Notes: generated by a model not told the origin, from the letters alone. A DNA stretch of 64,000 nucleotides from Allobosea sp. Root381 (GCF_001429395.1 NZ_LMJT01000010.1:1-64000), one strand, 5' to 3'; shown: positions 49,501-61,808, counted from the first letter of the stretch. Numbers and translations are program-made.

Positions 49501-52400
49501 CTCTGGCGCTCCTCCTCGAGGCGGGCCGCCACACGCAGGCGGCGGATGGATTGGTGGGCGATGGCGATCAGCATCAGCACCGTGGCGCCGACCACGAGGC
49601 TGAACACGCCGAGATCGAACAGGGCGGCGCTCGCCATCGGTACCTTCCCGACGAACGGCACCTCCACATATCGGAAATAGGAGGTGAGGAAGGGGTCTCC
49701 CAGCAGGATCGAGGCCGTTCCGGTGAAGGCCGCCAGCAGCAGACCGCCGCCGATCCAGGCCACCGGAAGGATGCGGAGCCTGTCCTCGACCCAAACCGTG
49801 CCCCCGGCCATGTACTGCAGGATGAACCCTGCCGCCATCGCGACGCCGGCCGCGAAACCGCCGCCCGGCGCGTCGTGGCCGCGCAGGAAGAGATAGGCGG
49901 CCAGCACGATGACGACTGGGAACATCCACTGCATGATCACGGACGGCACGTAGAGATACTCGGCCTTGGTCGCTCCGGCCTCCACCTCGGGCTCGGCTTC
50001 CTCGGTGGACCGCTGGACGCGCTGCTGCTCGGGCCGCTCGATGCTGTCGGGGGCCGGGCGGAAACGCCGCAGCAGCGCGAAGACGGTCAGCGCCACGATG
50101 CCAAGCACCGTGATCTCGCCCAGCGTGTCGAAGCCGCGGAAATCGACGAGAATGACGTTGACGACGTTGCGGCCGCCGCCTTCGGCATAGGCCTTTTCGA
50201 CGAAGAAGTTCGCGATCGTCTCCGGCGGCGCGCGCGTCATCACGGCATAGGAGATCGCCGTCATGCCGAGCCCCGCGACGATGGCGATGGCGAGGTCGCG
50301 GAAGCGGCGCAGCCGCGGCATCCACCCCCCCGGTTCCGCGACGTCCTGCGAGCGCTTGGGCAGCCAGCGCAGGCCGAGCAGGATCAGCACCGTGGTGACG
50401 ATCTCGACGACGAGCTGGGTCGCCGCGAGGTCCGGCGCCGACAGCCAGACGAAGGTCACGCAGGTGACGAGCCCCGTCGCGCCGAGCAGGGCGAGCGCCG
50501 CGAGGCGGTGGAACTTGGCCTGATAGGCGGCCGCGACCGCGCAGATCATCCCGACCGACCAGAGCCCGGTGAAGGCGAAATCCGTCGCGCCATTGCCGAA
50601 GGTGCCGAAGGTGAGGCCCGAGGCGAGCAGCGGCACCGTCCCTGCGGCGACCGCGGCTGCGATCACCAGGCGCATCTGCGGCTGGAGACGCCTCGTGCCG
50701 AAGACGTCCTCGATGAGATGCGCCCAGCGCCAGGAGATCGCGACCATGACCCGCTCGAAGATGCGCTGTCCCTGGATCCGGCCAAGAAGCAGAGGACGCT
50801 CCGAACGTGCGAGATAAGCGCCGGCGCAGAGATAGAGCAGAGCGCCGCCGGCGAGCGCGACCACGCTCATCGCCAGCGGCAGGTTGAAGCCGTGCCAGAT
50901 CGCCAGGCTGTATTGCGGCGTTGCATCGCCCAGCACGGACGCGACGGCTACGTGAAGGAACGGGCCGATGGTCAGGGCGGGAATGATCCCGATGACGAGG
51001 CACGCGATGACCAGAAACATCACCGGAAACCGCATCCAGAACGGCGGCTCGTGCGGCTCGCGGGGGAGATCCTGGGGAGGCGCTCCCAGGAAGATCGAAT
51101 GGATCAGCCGCAGCGAATAGGTGACGGCGAGCGCGCTGCCGAGCACGGCCGCGTAGGGGGCGGCCGTGTCCAGCCAGGAATCGGCGTGCGTCTCCACGGC
51201 TTCCGCGAAGAACATCTCCTTCGAGAGGAAGCCGTTCAGCAGCGGCACGCCCGCCATCGCGGCGCTCGCCACCATCGCCAGCGTTGCCGTGATCGGCATG
51301 TAGCGGAACAGGCCCGAGAGCTTGCGCAGGTCGCGCGTGCCGGTCTCGTGGTCGATGATGCCGGCCGCCATGAACAACGATGCCTTGAAGGTCGCATGGT
51401 TTAGCATGTGGAAAATCGCCGCCACCGCAGCGAGCGGGCTGCCGAGGCTGAGCAGCAGCGTGATCAGGCCGAGATGGCTGATCGTGGAGTAGGCGAGGAG
51501 CCCCTTCAGGTCGTGCTGGAACATGGCGAGATAGGCGCCGAGCACGAACGACGCCATGCCCGCGATGCCCAGGATCATGAACCATTCTGGCGTGCCGGAG
51601 AGCACCGGCCAGAGCCGCGCCATCAGGAACACGCCGGCCTTCACCATCGTGGCCGAATGCAGGAAGGCCGAGACCGGCGTGGGGGCCGCCATGGCGTTGG
51701 GCAGCCAGAAATGGAAGGGAAATTGCGCGCTCTTGGTGAGCGTGCCGAGGAGGATCAGTACGAGCGCCGGGACGTACAGCTCATGCGAGCGGATGAGGTT
51801 GCCCGACCGGAGGACGGCGTCGAGGTCGTAGCTTCCGACGATATGGCCGAGGATCAGCACGCCGCCGAGCAGGGCGAGGCCTCCCATGCCGGTGATCGTC
51901 ATGGCCATGCGAGCGCCGTCGCGCGCCGCCTGGGTGTGGTGCCAGTAGCCGATCAGCAGGAAGGAGAAGATGCTGGTCAGTTCCCAGAACACGACCAGGA
52001 GGATCAGGTTGCCCGAGAGCACCACCCCCAGCATCGACCCGGTGAACGCCAGGAAGAACATGTAGAACCGGCGGACCGGATCCTCGGCCGAGATGTAGTA
52101 CCTGGCATAGATGACGACCAGGAGCCCGACGCCACTGACGAGCAGCGCGAAGATCCACGCAAACCCGTCCATCCTCAGGGTGAAGTTCAGCCCGAGAGAC
52201 GGAAGCCATTCGGCCTGGAGCCGGACCGCGTCCGTGGTGCTCACCGACGGATAGAGCGAGACGGCCAGGATCAGGCAGGCCAGCATGGTGAGCCCGGTGA
52301 TCCAGGTTGCCGGCTCGCGCGAGCCGCCCGGGGACAAGACCACGGCCAGGCTGCCGATGAACGGCAATGCGAGGATCAGCAGTAGCAGGAAGGGCTCCAT
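49491..52400 (-). CDS. mnhA: Mrp-type Na+/H+ antiporter fused subunits A and B
   Basis: 969 aa from the ATG at 52400. The front 750 residues are the NuoL-like A subunit: LLIGYWHHTQAARDGARMAM, TKSAQFPFHFWLPNAMAAPTPVSAFLHSATMVKAGVFL (in parts; the antiporter lysines and HSATMVKAG block), FKASLFMAAGIIDHETGTRD, and LNGFLSKEMFFAEA. A cytoplasmic linker of about 40 residues (RPAPDSIERPEQQRVQRSTEEAEPE in parts) joins it to the B domain, with APGGGFAAGVAMAAGFILQYMAGG. Fused AB (PhaAB) is the usual alphaproteobacterial form. First gene of the operon; its product handles Na+ or K+/H+ exchange and pH tolerance. Confidence 0.94.
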   Translation of the reverse strand: MEPFLLLLILALPFIGSLAVVLSPGGSREPATWITGLTMLACLILAVSLYPSVSTTDAVRLQAEWLPSLGLNFTLRMDGFAWIFALLVSGVGLLVVIYARYYISAEDPVRRFYMFFLAFTGSMLGVVLSGNLILLVVFWELTSIFSFLLIGYWHHTQAARDGARMAMTITGMGGLALLGGVLILGHIVGSYDLDAVLRSGNLIRSHELYVPALVLILLGTLTKSAQFPFHFWLPNAMAAPTPVSAFLHSATMVKAGVFLMARLWPVLSGTPEWFMILGIAGMASFVLGAYLAMFQHDLKGLLAYSTISHLGLITLLLSLGSPLAAVAAIFHMLNHATFKASLFMAAGIIDHETGTRDLRKLSGLFRYMPITATLAMVASAAMAGVPLLNGFLSKEMFFAEAVETHADSWLDTAAPYAAVLGSALAVTYSLRLIHSIFLGAPPQDLPREPHEPPFWMRFPVMFLVIACLVIGIIPALTIGPFLHVAVASVLGDATPQYSLAIWHGFNLPLAMSVVALAGGALLYLCAGAYLARSERPLLLGRIQGQRIFERVMVAISWRWAHLIEDVFGTRRLQPQMRLVIAAAVAAGTVPLLASGLTFGTFGNGATDFAFTGLWSVGMICAVAAAYQAKFHRLAALALLGATGLVTCVTFVWLSAPDLAATQLVVEIVTTVLILLGLRWLPKRSQDVAEPGGWMPRLRRFRDLAIAIVAGLGMTAISYAVMTRAPPETIANFFVEKAYAEGGGRNVVNVILVDFRGFDTLGEITVLGIVALTVFALLRRFRPAPDSIERPEQQRVQRSTEEAEPEVEAGATKAEYLYVPSVIMQWMFPVVIVLAAYLFLRGHDAPGGGFAAGVAMAAGFILQYMAGGTVWVEDRLRILPVAWIGGGLLLAAFTGTASILLGDPFLTSYFRYVEVPFVGKVPMASAALFDLGVFSLVVGATVLMLIAIAHQSIRRLRVAARLEEERQRWN

Positions 52401-52667
52401 CGTTCTCCTTCGCCTGGGCGGCACTGTCCGTTCTTAGGCCATGCAATGCGATCCGCACAACGCCGAGTGGACGGTGAAAACCAGAGATTGCGCGATTTCG
52501 CGCGTCGCCGGCGGGCCGACCGCCTCAGCTTCGACCCATGGCACGCGCAGATGTCAGTTCCGCTTGCGCGTAACCGACCGCCGGTTAACAGCCCGCGTAA
52601 CAAAATTCCACGAGGCGTGGCGACGCATGTGCCGCCCGGCGGCGCCGAGCTGGCCGGGGCGGACCCG

Positions 52668-53735
52668 TCAGGACGATTGCTGGCCGAGCCCCAGCATCCG
52701 CCGGGCCAACCCCGGGTCGCCGCCGCCGGCGAAATCGTCGAAGGCGGTCTCGGTGACGCGGATGATGTGGTCCGCGATGAAGCGCGCGCCCTCGCGGGCG
52801 CCGTCTTCCGGAGCCTTAAGCGCGCATTCCCATTCGAGCACGGCCCAACGGTCGTAGCCGTACTGCGCGAGCTTCGAGAAGATCGCCTTGAAATCGACCC
52901 GCCCGTCGCCGAGCGAGCGGAAACGCCCGGCCCGCTCGACCCAGGAAGCGAAGCCCGAATAGACGCCCTGCCGGCCGTTCGGCCGGAACTCGGCATCCTT
53001 CACATGGAAGGCGCTGATCCGTTCGTGATAGATGTCGATGAAGGCGAGATAGTCGAGCTGCTGCAGCAGGAAATGCGAGGGATCGTAGTTGATCCGGCAG
53101 CGCTTATGGCCACCCAGCCTGTCGAGGAAGAGCTCGAAGGTCGCGCCGTCGAACACGTCTTCGCCGGGATGAATCTCGAAGCCGACATCGACGCCATGCT
53201 CCTCATAGACGTCGAGGATCGGCCGCCAGCGTCTGGCCAGCTCGGTGAAGGCCTCGTCGACCAGCCCGGCCGGCCGCTGCGGCCAGGGATAGAGGAAGGG
53301 CCAGGCCAGCGCGCCGGTGAAGCTGACCGAGCCGTCGAGCCCGAGCCGGCGCGAGGCTTTCGCCGCTAGTTTCATCTGTGCCACCGCCCATTCCTGCCGC
53401 TCGGCCGGCTTGCCGCGCAGCTGCTCCGGCGCAAAAACGTCGAAGGCCGCGTCGTAGGCTGGATGCACCGCGACGAGCTGGCCCTGGATATGGGTCGAGA
53501 GCTCGGTGATGACGACGCCGTTCTCGTCCGCGATGCCGGCGATCTCGTCGCAGTAATCCTGCGAGGCTGCCGCCTTCTCGAGATCGAACAGGCGCCCGTC
53601 ATTCGAGGGCAGCTGCACGCCGCGATAGCCGAGCTCCGCCGCCCAGCGGGTGATGGCCGGCCAGCTGTCGAACGGCGCCTTGTCTCCCGCAAACTGCGCG
53701 AGAAAGATCGCGGGGCCCTGCATCGTCTTCGGCAT
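52668..53735 (-). CDS. sugar phosphate isomerase/epimerase family TIM-barrel protein
   Basis: 355 aa from ATG 53735 (KTMQGPAIFLAQFAGDKAPF). Xylose-isomerase-like TIM barrel with the metal set visible: GVDVGFEIHPGEDVFDG (Glu, His), RINYDPSHFLLQQ (Asp, His), ISAFHVKDAEF and a late Glu in VLEWECALK. Family members isomerise or epimerise sugars and inositol-type keto-polyols. It lies divergent from the ROK regulator and sugar ABC operon, so it likely acts on the imported compound after oxidation by the MocA-type dehydrogenase. Confidence 0.9.
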   Translation of the reverse strand: MPKTMQGPAIFLAQFAGDKAPFDSWPAITRWAAELGYRGVQLPSNDGRLFDLEKAAASQDYCDEIAGIADENGVVITELSTHIQGQLVAVHPAYDAAFDVFAPEQLRGKPAERQEWAVAQMKLAAKASRRLGLDGSVSFTGALAWPFLYPWPQRPAGLVDEAFTELARRWRPILDVYEEHGVDVGFEIHPGEDVFDGATFELFLDRLGGHKRCRINYDPSHFLLQQLDYLAFIDIYHERISAFHVKDAEFRPNGRQGVYSGFASWVERAGRFRSLGDGRVDFKAIFSKLAQYGYDRWAVLEWECALKAPEDGAREGARFIADHIIRVTETAFDDFAGGGDPGLARRMLGLGQQSS

Positions 53736-53826
53736 CTCGTCCTCCGGTTGGCCGGACGATGCCGCGATCGCCCCTGCTCGGTCCAGACCATGGCACTGCA
53801 ATTTTGCTCAACATCTTCCGCTATTC

Positions 53827-53847
53827 TTCAGCCTGAATTAAGCCGAA
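53827..53847. promoter_or_regulatory. imperfect palindrome between epimerase and ROK genes
   Basis: TTCAGCCTGAATTAAGCCGAA is a 21-bp near-palindrome (TTC-GC-T-AATT-A-GC-GAA positions match) in the divergent promoter region. Length, AT centre and location fit an operator for the ROK/NagC-type regulator encoded next door. Confidence 0.5.
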
Positions 53848-53956
53848 GTTCGGTCTTGAGCGGGTCGATGCCTCGCGGCAAGCTCCGGGCTAACGACCGC
53901 GACAAGGTCGAACGAGGAAACACAGGAGGCCCGTTATCGCTCTGCCCTGGCACGCC

Positions 53957-55134
53957 TTGAGTCCCGATGAGCTCGCGCTGCTGGAAGCGGCGTTCTGGGC
54001 CGGCGGGGTGGCGCGCCATTCGCTTGCGGATACCTTGCAGTTTTCCCGCAGCAAGACCAATGCGCTCGCCGCCGGACTGCTCGATCAGGGCCTGCTCGAC
54101 GAGGCCGGCGTGCAGCATTCCACCGGCGGCCGCCGCCCGGAAACCCTGCGCGTTCATGGCCGGATCGGCGTGCTGATCGGCGTCGATATCGGCGCGACCA
54201 GCCTCGACATCGCGCTGCTGCAGCCGGATCTGAGCGTGATCGCGCGCCATTCGCAGGAGGCCGACGTCCAGGCCGGGCCGGGGCCGATCATGGCGCGCCT
54301 GCGCGCGCTGTTGCCCGCCATGCTGGCGCAGAACGGCATCGCTCGCGAGAGCGTCCTGGCGGTCGGCATCGGCGTGCCCGGCCCGGTGAATTTCACGGCA
54401 GGCCAGCTCGTCAATCCGCCGCTGATGCCGGGCTGGGACAGTTACGCCATCCGCGACGACCTGCGCGAGATCCTCGACGCCCCGGTCTTCGTCGACAACG
54501 ACGTGAACCTGATGGCGCTCGGCGTGCTCTGGCGCCAGCGCCGCCAGATCGAAAACTTCCTTGTCATCAAGGTCGGCACCGGCATCGGCTGCGGCATCGT
54601 CTGCCATGGCGAGCTCTATCGCGGCGCCAGCGGGTCGGCCGGTGATATCGGCCATATCTGCGTCGACCCGGAGGGCCCGCTCTGCCGCTGCGGCAATCGC
54701 GGCTGCGTCGAAGCGATGGCGGCCGCTCCCGCGATCGTCGCCATGGGCGTCGAGGCAGCCGGGTCGGGCCGCAGCGAGGTTCTCTCCCGCAAGCTCGCCG
54801 AGCAGGGCGCGCTGCATGCGGGCGACATCGGTGCGGCCTGCCGCGACGGCGATGCCGAGGCCGACGCGATCGTGCGCCGCTCGGGCCGGCTGATCGGCCA
54901 GGTGCTGGCGGCGCTGGTGAATTTCTACAACCCCTCGCATGTCTTCATCGGCGGCGGCGTCGCCGCGATCGGCCCGATGTTCCTCGCCGCCATCCGCCAG
55001 AGCGTGAACCAGCGCTCGCTTGCGCTCTCGACACGCCATCTCGAGATCACCTCCGCGCCGCTCGGCCCGGAGACGGGGCTGATCGGCGCCGGTGTGCTGG
55101 CGATGCGCGAGGCGCTGCGTACGGGGAGCCCGGC

Positions 55135-55138
<4 letters not shown>
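53957..55138 (+). CDS. ROK family transcriptional regulator
   Basis: 393 aa with an N-terminal winged helix (LEAAFWAGGVARHSLADTLQFSRSKTNALAAGLL, in parts) fused to a ROK/sugar-kinase fold: GVDIGATSLDIALL (phosphate-1 loop), GVPGPVNF, PVFVDNDVNLMALG, VIKVGTGIGCGIVCHGELYRGASGSAGDIGHI and the zinc motif CRCGNRGCVEAM. NagC/XylR-type sensor-repressor for the ABC operon. Start uncertain: 53957 is a TTG lying 24 bases from a good AGGAGG (53927-53932) with no ATG/GTG at the ideal distance. Stop overlaps the ATPase start by 4 bases. Confidence 0.9.
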
Positions 55139-56647
<1,509 letters not shown>

Positions 56648-56661
<14 letters not shown>

Positions 56662-57667
56662 GACCGCAGCGGCGCAAGCCGCCGACGCGCGCCGCGCCGA
56701 GGCCGGCCCCTCCTTCGCGGACCGGCTCGCCAGCTTCGGCCCGGTGATCGGCCTCGTGCTGCTCTGTGCTGCAGGCGCCGGGCTGAACAGCGATTTCGCG
56801 ACGATGGACAATGCGCTGAACGTGCTCACCCGCACGGCGTTCATCGGCATCATCGCGGTCGGGATGTGCTTCGTCATCATCCTCGGCGGCATCGACCTCT
56901 CGGTCGGCTCGATGGCGGCCCTGATAGCCGGCTGCGTGATCATGTTCATCAACTGGGCGGCCGGCGCGGTGGGCTCGCCGCTGCTGGCGGTCATGCTCGG
57001 GGCCGGGCTCGCGATCCTGCTCGGCGGCGCCTTCGGCCTGATCCATGGCGTGCTGATCGCGAAGGGGCGGATCGAGCCCTTCATCGTCACGCTCGGCACG
57101 CTTGGCATCTACCGGGCGTACCTGACCTATTTCGCCGATGGCGGCGCGCTGACGCTGGAGAACAACCTCGCCGATCTCTATGCACCCGCCTATTACGGCA
57201 GCCTGCTCGGCGTGCCCGTGCCGGTGATCGCCTTCCTCGTCGTGGCCCTGATCGGTGCCGCGATCCTCAACAAGACGGCCTTCGGCCGGCATGTCCAGGC
57301 TATCGGTTCCAACGAGATGGTGGCGCGCTACGCGGCGGTTGACGTCGAGCGGGTCAAGATCCTGACCTATATGCTGCTCGGCATCTGCGTCGGCATCGCC
57401 ACGCTGTTCTACGTGCCGCGGCTGGGCTCGGCCTCGCCGACGACCGGCCTGCTCTGGGAGCTGGAGGCCATTGCCGCGGTCATCGTCGGCGGCGCCGCGC
57501 TCAAGGGCGGCCAGGGCAGCATCATCGGCACCGTTGTCGGCGCGATCCTGCTCTCGGTCATCAGCAACATCCTCAACCTGACGAGCCTGATCAGCGTTTA
57601 CCTCAACGCCGCCGTGCAGGGCTTCGTCATCATCACCGTCGCGTTTTTGCAGAAGGGCCGCCGCTGA
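56648..57667 (+). CDS. sugar ABC transporter permease (RbsC type)
   Basis: 339 aa, about 8-10 helices; conserved blocks [23 protein letters not shown] (in parts), [30 protein letters not shown] and [31 protein letters not shown] (in parts), then [36 protein letters not shown] (in parts), all typical of BPD_transp_2 permeases. A polar leader of about 30 residues precedes the first helix. Middle gene of the CUT2 transporter. Confidence 0.95.
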
Positions 57668-57694
57668 AAGCGGGGCTGTAAAGGGAGAGAAGCC

Positions 57695-58654
57695 ATGCTC
57701 AAGCAGACCAGACGCAGCCTCATGCTCGCCGCAGCGGGCCTCGCCTTCGCCGCAACCGGCGTCGCTGCCGAGCCGGTCAATCTCGGCGTCTCGATCCCGG
57801 CCGCGACGCACAGCTTCATGGGCGGCATCAACTACTGGGCGAACCAGGCGAAAAAGGAGCTTGAGGCCGCCCACAAAGACCTCAAGATCACGATCCGCAC
57901 CGCCGCCAACGCGACCGAGCAGGCCAACCAGCTGCAGGATCTCAGCACGGTCAACAAGATCAACGCGCTCGTGGTCTTCCCCTTCGAGTCGGCGGCGCTG
58001 ACGCGGCCGGTCGCCAATGTGAAGGCCAAGGGCACCTATGTCACCGTCGTCGACCGCGGCCTGACCGATACCGCGGCGCAGGATGCCTATGTCGCCGGCG
58101 ACAACACCGCCTTCGGCAGGATTCCGGCCGAGTACATCGTCAAGACGCTCGGCGGCAAGGGCAATGTCGTGGCGCTGCGTGGCATCCCGACGACGCTCGA
58201 CAACGAACGCATGGATGCCTTCAACGCCGTGCTCAAGGCCAATCCGGACGTCAAGCTGCTTGACGCGAAATACGCCAACTGGAACCGCGACGACGCCTAC
58301 AAGGTGACGCAGGATTTCCTGACCCGCTTCAAGGACATCGATGCGATCTGGGCGGCCGATGACGACATGGCCTTCGGCGCCATCCGCGCCATCGACCAGG
58401 CAAACCGCAAGGACATCAAGGTGATCTTCGGCGGCGCCGGCGCCAAGGACATGGTCAAGCTGATCATCGACGGCAAGGATCCGCGCATCCAGGCCAATGT
58501 CAGCTATTCGCCGAAATTCATCTACGACGCGATCAAGCTCACGGCCGAGGCCCGCCTGAAGGGCGAGAAGCTGCCGTCGACGACGATCATCCCCTCGGTG
58601 CTGATCGACAAGAGCAACGCCAAGGACTTCCACTTCCCCGACTCGCCGTTCTGA
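57695..58654 (+). CDS. sugar ABC transporter substrate-binding protein
   Basis: 319 aa. Signal peptide [20 protein letters not shown], cleavage before EPVNLGVS. The Peripla_BP_4 pattern: [27 protein letters not shown] (in parts), [67 protein letters not shown] (in parts) and [18 protein letters not shown]. Ribose/galactose-class binder; an AAGGGAGA site lies 9 bases before the ATG. Ligand is likely a monosaccharide or cyclitol. Confidence 0.94.
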   Translation: MLKQTRRSLMLAAAGLAFAATGVAAEPVNLGVSIPAATHSFMGGINYWANQAKKELEAAHKDLKITIRTAANATEQANQLQDLSTVNKINALVVFPFESAALTRPVANVKAKGTYVTVVDRGLTDTAAQDAYVAGDNTAFGRIPAEYIVKTLGGKGNVVALRGIPTTLDNERMDAFNAVLKANPDVKLLDAKYANWNRDDAYKVTQDFLTRFKDIDAIWAADDDMAFGAIRAIDQANRKDIKVIFGGAGAKDMVKLIIDGKDPRIQANVSYSPKFIYDAIKLTAEARLKGEKLPSTTIIPSVLIDKSNAKDFHFPDSPF

Positions 58655-58670
58655 ACCGGCGCTGACAAGC

Positions 58671-58767
58671 GCCCGTCATTGCGAACGGAGCGAAGCAATC
58701 CAGCGTCGTAGAGCGCTACGTCCCCCTGGATTGCTTCGTCGGCTCACGCCTCCTCGCAATGACGGGC
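58671..58767. repeat. long dispersed-type palindrome after the ABC operon
   Basis: GCCCGTCATTGCGAACGGAG (58671-58690) pairs with CTCCTCGCAATGACGGGC near 58750-58767, and CGAAGCAATCCAG with CTGGATTGCTTCG inside. The CGTCATTGCGA...GAAGCAATCCAG unit is a well-known alphaproteobacterial intergenic repeat form. It covers the ATG at 58759, which is therefore not the start of the next gene. Confidence 0.85.
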
Positions 58768-58797
58768 ATCGACGCCTTCCCCGACATGGACCAGCCG

Positions 58798-59970
58798 ATG
58801 ACCGATGAAGCCCCGCAACGCCTGCGCTACGCCATGGTCGGTGGTGGACACGGTGCCTTCATCGGTGCGGTGCATCGCCATGCCATCGCGCTGGACGGCC
58901 TGGCCGAGCTGGCCGCCGGGGCGCTGTCCTCGACAGCCGAGAAGGCCCTCGCCTCGGGCCGCGCGCTCGGCCTCGCGGACGAGCATAATCATGGCAGCTG
59001 GCAGGCACTGCTCGACGCCGAGCTGAAGCGCGGGCCTGGCGAGCGCGTCGACGCCGTCGTGATCGTGACGCCGACCGACAGCCATTTTCCGATCGCCCAG
59101 GCCTTTGCGGAGGCGGGCTTCAGCGTCGTCTGCGACAAGCCGCTGGTTCATACCGGCCAGCAGGCGGACGCACTCGTCGCGACGGTGAAGGCGCAGGGCG
59201 GCGTCTTCGGCGTCACCTACAACTACACCGGCTACCCGATGGTGCGGCAGGCGCGCGAAATGGTGCGGTCCGGCGCGCTCGGCGCCATCCGCAAGGTCGT
59301 CGTCGAGTACAATCAGGGCTGGCTCGCCACCGCGCTGGAGACCACCGGCAACAAGCAGGCCGGCTGGCGCACCGATCCGGCCCGCAGCGGCATCGCCGGC
59401 GCGCTCGGCGATATCGGTTCTCATGCCGAGAATCTGGTCTCGAGCGTGACGGGGCTGGAGATCGAGGAACTCGTCGCCGATCTCGGAGCGCTGGTGCCGG
59501 GCCGCGCGCTCGACGACGACGCCAGCATGCTGCTGCGCTTCACCGGGGGCGCGCGCGGCGTGCTCGTTGCCTCGCAGATCAATGCCGGCATGGAGAACGA
59601 CCTGCGCCTGCGTATCGCGGGCGAACTCGGCACGCTGGAATGGCGGCAGGAGGAGCCCAACCGTCTCGTCCACCATCGTCGCGACGGTGCGGCCGAGATT
59701 CTGACCCGCGGCTCGCCCTGGCTCGGCGAGGCGGCGCGGCGCGCCGTGCGCCTGCCCTCCGGCCACCCGGAAGGCTTCATCGAAGCCTTCGCCAATGTCT
59801 ATCGCGGCATCTTCGCCGATATCCGCGCCCGGCGCGCTGGCAGCATGGCCGATCCCCTGGACGCCGATTACCCGCGCGTGACCGACGGAGCACGCGGCGT
59901 GCACTTCATCGAATGCGCCGTCGCATCCTCGGCGGCGCGACGCTGGACACGCTTCGAGCAGGCAAATTGA
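58798..59970 (+). CDS. Gfo/Idh/MocA family oxidoreductase
   Basis: NAD(P)-dependent dehydrogenase of sugars or inositols, 390 aa from ATG 58798 (58786 also possible). Rossmann [20 protein letters not shown] (GxGxxxxxGxxH), [33 protein letters not shown] (in parts; DKP in place of EKP, Lys catalytic), and [23 protein letters not shown] with the substrate Asp and His (DxGSH). The upstream ABC transporter, ROK regulator and epimerase make this the oxidation step of the pathway. A palindromic repeat separates it from the ABC genes. Confidence 0.93.
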   Translation: MTDEAPQRLRYAMVGGGHGAFIGAVHRHAIALDGLAELAAGALSSTAEKALASGRALGLADEHNHGSWQALLDAELKRGPGERVDAVVIVTPTDSHFPIAQAFAEAGFSVVCDKPLVHTGQQADALVATVKAQGGVFGVTYNYTGYPMVRQAREMVRSGALGAIRKVVVEYNQGWLATALETTGNKQAGWRTDPARSGIAGALGDIGSHAENLVSSVTGLEIEELVADLGALVPGRALDDDASMLLRFTGGARGVLVASQINAGMENDLRLRIAGELGTLEWRQEEPNRLVHHRRDGAAEILTRGSPWLGEAARRAVRLPSGHPEGFIEAFANVYRGIFADIRARRAGSMADPLDADYPRVTDGARGVHFIECAVASSAARRWTRFEQAN

Positions 59971-60020
59971 ACCCGAGGCGCTTCCACCGCGACTAGTGGT
60001 GGAAGCCCGGAGGGAACCAC

Positions 60021-60215
60021 ATGTCATCGGCGCGTCCCCCTGATCGGAAAACGGTCCGCGAACCGCCCGGGACGCACAGGGGCAGTGACAGCGCGATGTC
60101 GCCCGATGAATCCGGCGGCTCGAACCCCAGGCCGATTTCAGTGATCGAAATCAGCCTGCTGGTGCTGGCGCTGGTTCTGCTCTGCGACGTCCTCAAGACC
60201 GCGACCGGGTGGTGA
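60021..60215 (+). CDS. possible small membrane protein
   Basis: A 64-aa frame: polar N-terminal 40 residues, then one hydrophobic helix VIEISLLVLALVLLCDVL and a short polar end. It lies alone between the dehydrogenase and the flavoprotein gene. The helix is convincing but the leader is compositionally random, so a shorter product from an ATG near 60096 is equally likely. Confidence 0.35.
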   Translation: MSSARPPDRKTVREPPGTHRGSDSAMSPDESGGSNPRPISVIEISLLVLALVLLCDVLKTATGW

Positions 60216-60368
60216 TGGGGGCTCGCTCGGCCACGCGGATACTCCGTAGATCGACTGATCGAAGCTCCCGGCTGTGTGACCTGCATCACTGATGGGGGGC
60301 ATGAATGGGCGCATATTCCCGACAGCCGGGGGGCGAAAGCTCGACGCAACCGTTCGGGAGGGTTCACC

Positions 60369-61808
60369 ATGCCTGCATACGACCTGACGACACTGGCGGG
60401 CGGAAAGAAGACCATCGCGGCCCCGGTCATCGAAGCGCTCGCCTCGCAACTTCGCGGCAGCATCCTGGGCGCGAGTGACACGGATTACGACGGCGCACGC
60501 GCGATCTGGAATGGAATGATCGATCGCAGGCCCGGGCTGATCATACGCTGTCGGGACACAGGCGATGTCGTCGGCGCGGTTCGTTTCGCGAACGACAACG
60601 GGCTGCTCGTCTCGGTGCGTGGCGGTGGCCACGGCATTGCCGGAAATGCCGTCTGCGACGGCGGCGTGATGATCGATCTTTCGCAGATGAAATCGATCCG
60701 CGTCGATCCGGCCGCGCAGCGCGCTCGGGTCGAGCCGGGCGCGACGCTCGCCGATCTCGACAGGGAAACGCAGGCCGCCGGGCTGATCGTTCCGACGGGC
60801 GTCAACTCGACGACGGGTATCGCGGGGCTGACACTGGGGGGAGGCTTCGGCTGGATCACGCGGAAGTTCGGGCTGACGCTCGACAATCTGGTCTCGGTCG
60901 AGGTCGTGACCGCCGATGGCGAACTCCGGCGGGCGAGCGAGACCGAAGAACCCGATCTGTTCTGGGCCCTGCGCGGCGGCGGCGGCAATTTCGGGGTCGT
61001 GACGGCGTTCGAGTTCAGGCTTCACAAACTTGGGACGCAGGTGCTGGCGGGCCTGGTCGTGCATCCGCTCGAGGATGCCGAACGGGTTCTGAAGGAGTAT
61101 CGCGAGGCGCTTGAGGCCGCTCCGGACGAGCTGACATGCTGGGCCGTGATGCGGCAGGCGCCGCCTCTGCCTTTCCTGCCGGAGGCGTGGCACGGTAAGG
61201 GCGTGCTGATCCTCGCCATGTGCCATTGCGGTGACCTTGCCGAAGGCGAGAAGGCGACGGCCAGGCTGCGCTCGATCGGCAAGCCGATCGCCGATGTGGT
61301 GGCGCCGGCCCCCTTCACCGCTTGGCAGCAGGCTTTCGATCCCCTGCTCACGGAGGGCGCCCGCAACTACTGGAAGAGCCACGACTTCACCGAGCTCTCC
61401 GATGCGGCCATCGCAGTCCTGATCGGCGCGGCGCGCCGTCTGCCGGGCCCCGAATGCGAAATCTTCATCGCCCATATCGGCGGTGCGGCGGGCCGCGTCC
61501 CGGCCGCTGCGACGGCATTCCCCCAGCGCAGCTCCCATTTCGTCATGAACGTCCATGCGCGTTGGCGCGAGCACGACATGGATCAGGCCTGCATCGGCTG
61601 GGCCCGGGAGGTGTTCTACAACGCAAGGCCCTATGCGGCCGGGACGGCCTATATCAACTTCATGCCGGCGGACGAGCTGGATCGTGTCCCGGAGGCCTAT
61701 GGGGCCAGCTATCATCGCCTTGCCGCGCTGAAGCAGCGCTACGACCCGTCCAACCTGTTCCGCGTGAATCAGAATGTGATGCCGACGGCGAAGACAAGGG
61801 CCGCCTGA
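60369..61808 (+). CDS. FAD-binding oxidoreductase, BBE / 6-hydroxynicotine oxidase type
   Basis: 479-aa flavoprotein of the PCMH/BBE family. FAD site SVRGGGHGIAGNAVCDGG with the His that links covalently to FAD; second loop PTGVNSTTGIAGLTLGGGFG has Asn where bicovalent members carry Cys, so a single covalent link is expected. C-terminal BBE motif ASYHRLAALKQRYDPSNLFRVNQN is present (in parts). Family members oxidise alcohols, amines or sugars using O2. The ATG at 60369 is just after GGAGGG; neighbours give no clear pathway. Confidence 0.92.
   Translation: MPAYDLTTLAGGKKTIAAPVIEALASQLRGSILGASDTDYDGARAIWNGMIDRRPGLIIRCRDTGDVVGAVRFANDNGLLVSVRGGGHGIAGNAVCDGGVMIDLSQMKSIRVDPAAQRARVEPGATLADLDRETQAAGLIVPTGVNSTTGIAGLTLGGGFGWITRKFGLTLDNLVSVEVVTADGELRRASETEEPDLFWALRGGGGNFGVVTAFEFRLHKLGTQVLAGLVVHPLEDAERVLKEYREALEAAPDELTCWAVMRQAPPLPFLPEAWHGKGVLILAMCHCGDLAEGEKATARLRSIGKPIADVVAPAPFTAWQQAFDPLLTEGARNYWKSHDFTELSDAAIAVLIGAARRLPGPECEIFIAHIGGAAGRVPAAATAFPQRSSHFVMNVHARWREHDMDQACIGWAREVFYNARPYAAGTAYINFMPADELDRVPEAYGASYHRLAALKQRYDPSNLFRVNQNVMPTAKTRAA

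Noticed and set aside
58759-58797. upstream start of the MocA-type dehydrogenase at 58759
   Set aside because: That ATG lies in the arm of a palindromic repeat and the added residues show no family similarity; 58798 (or 58786) is preferred.
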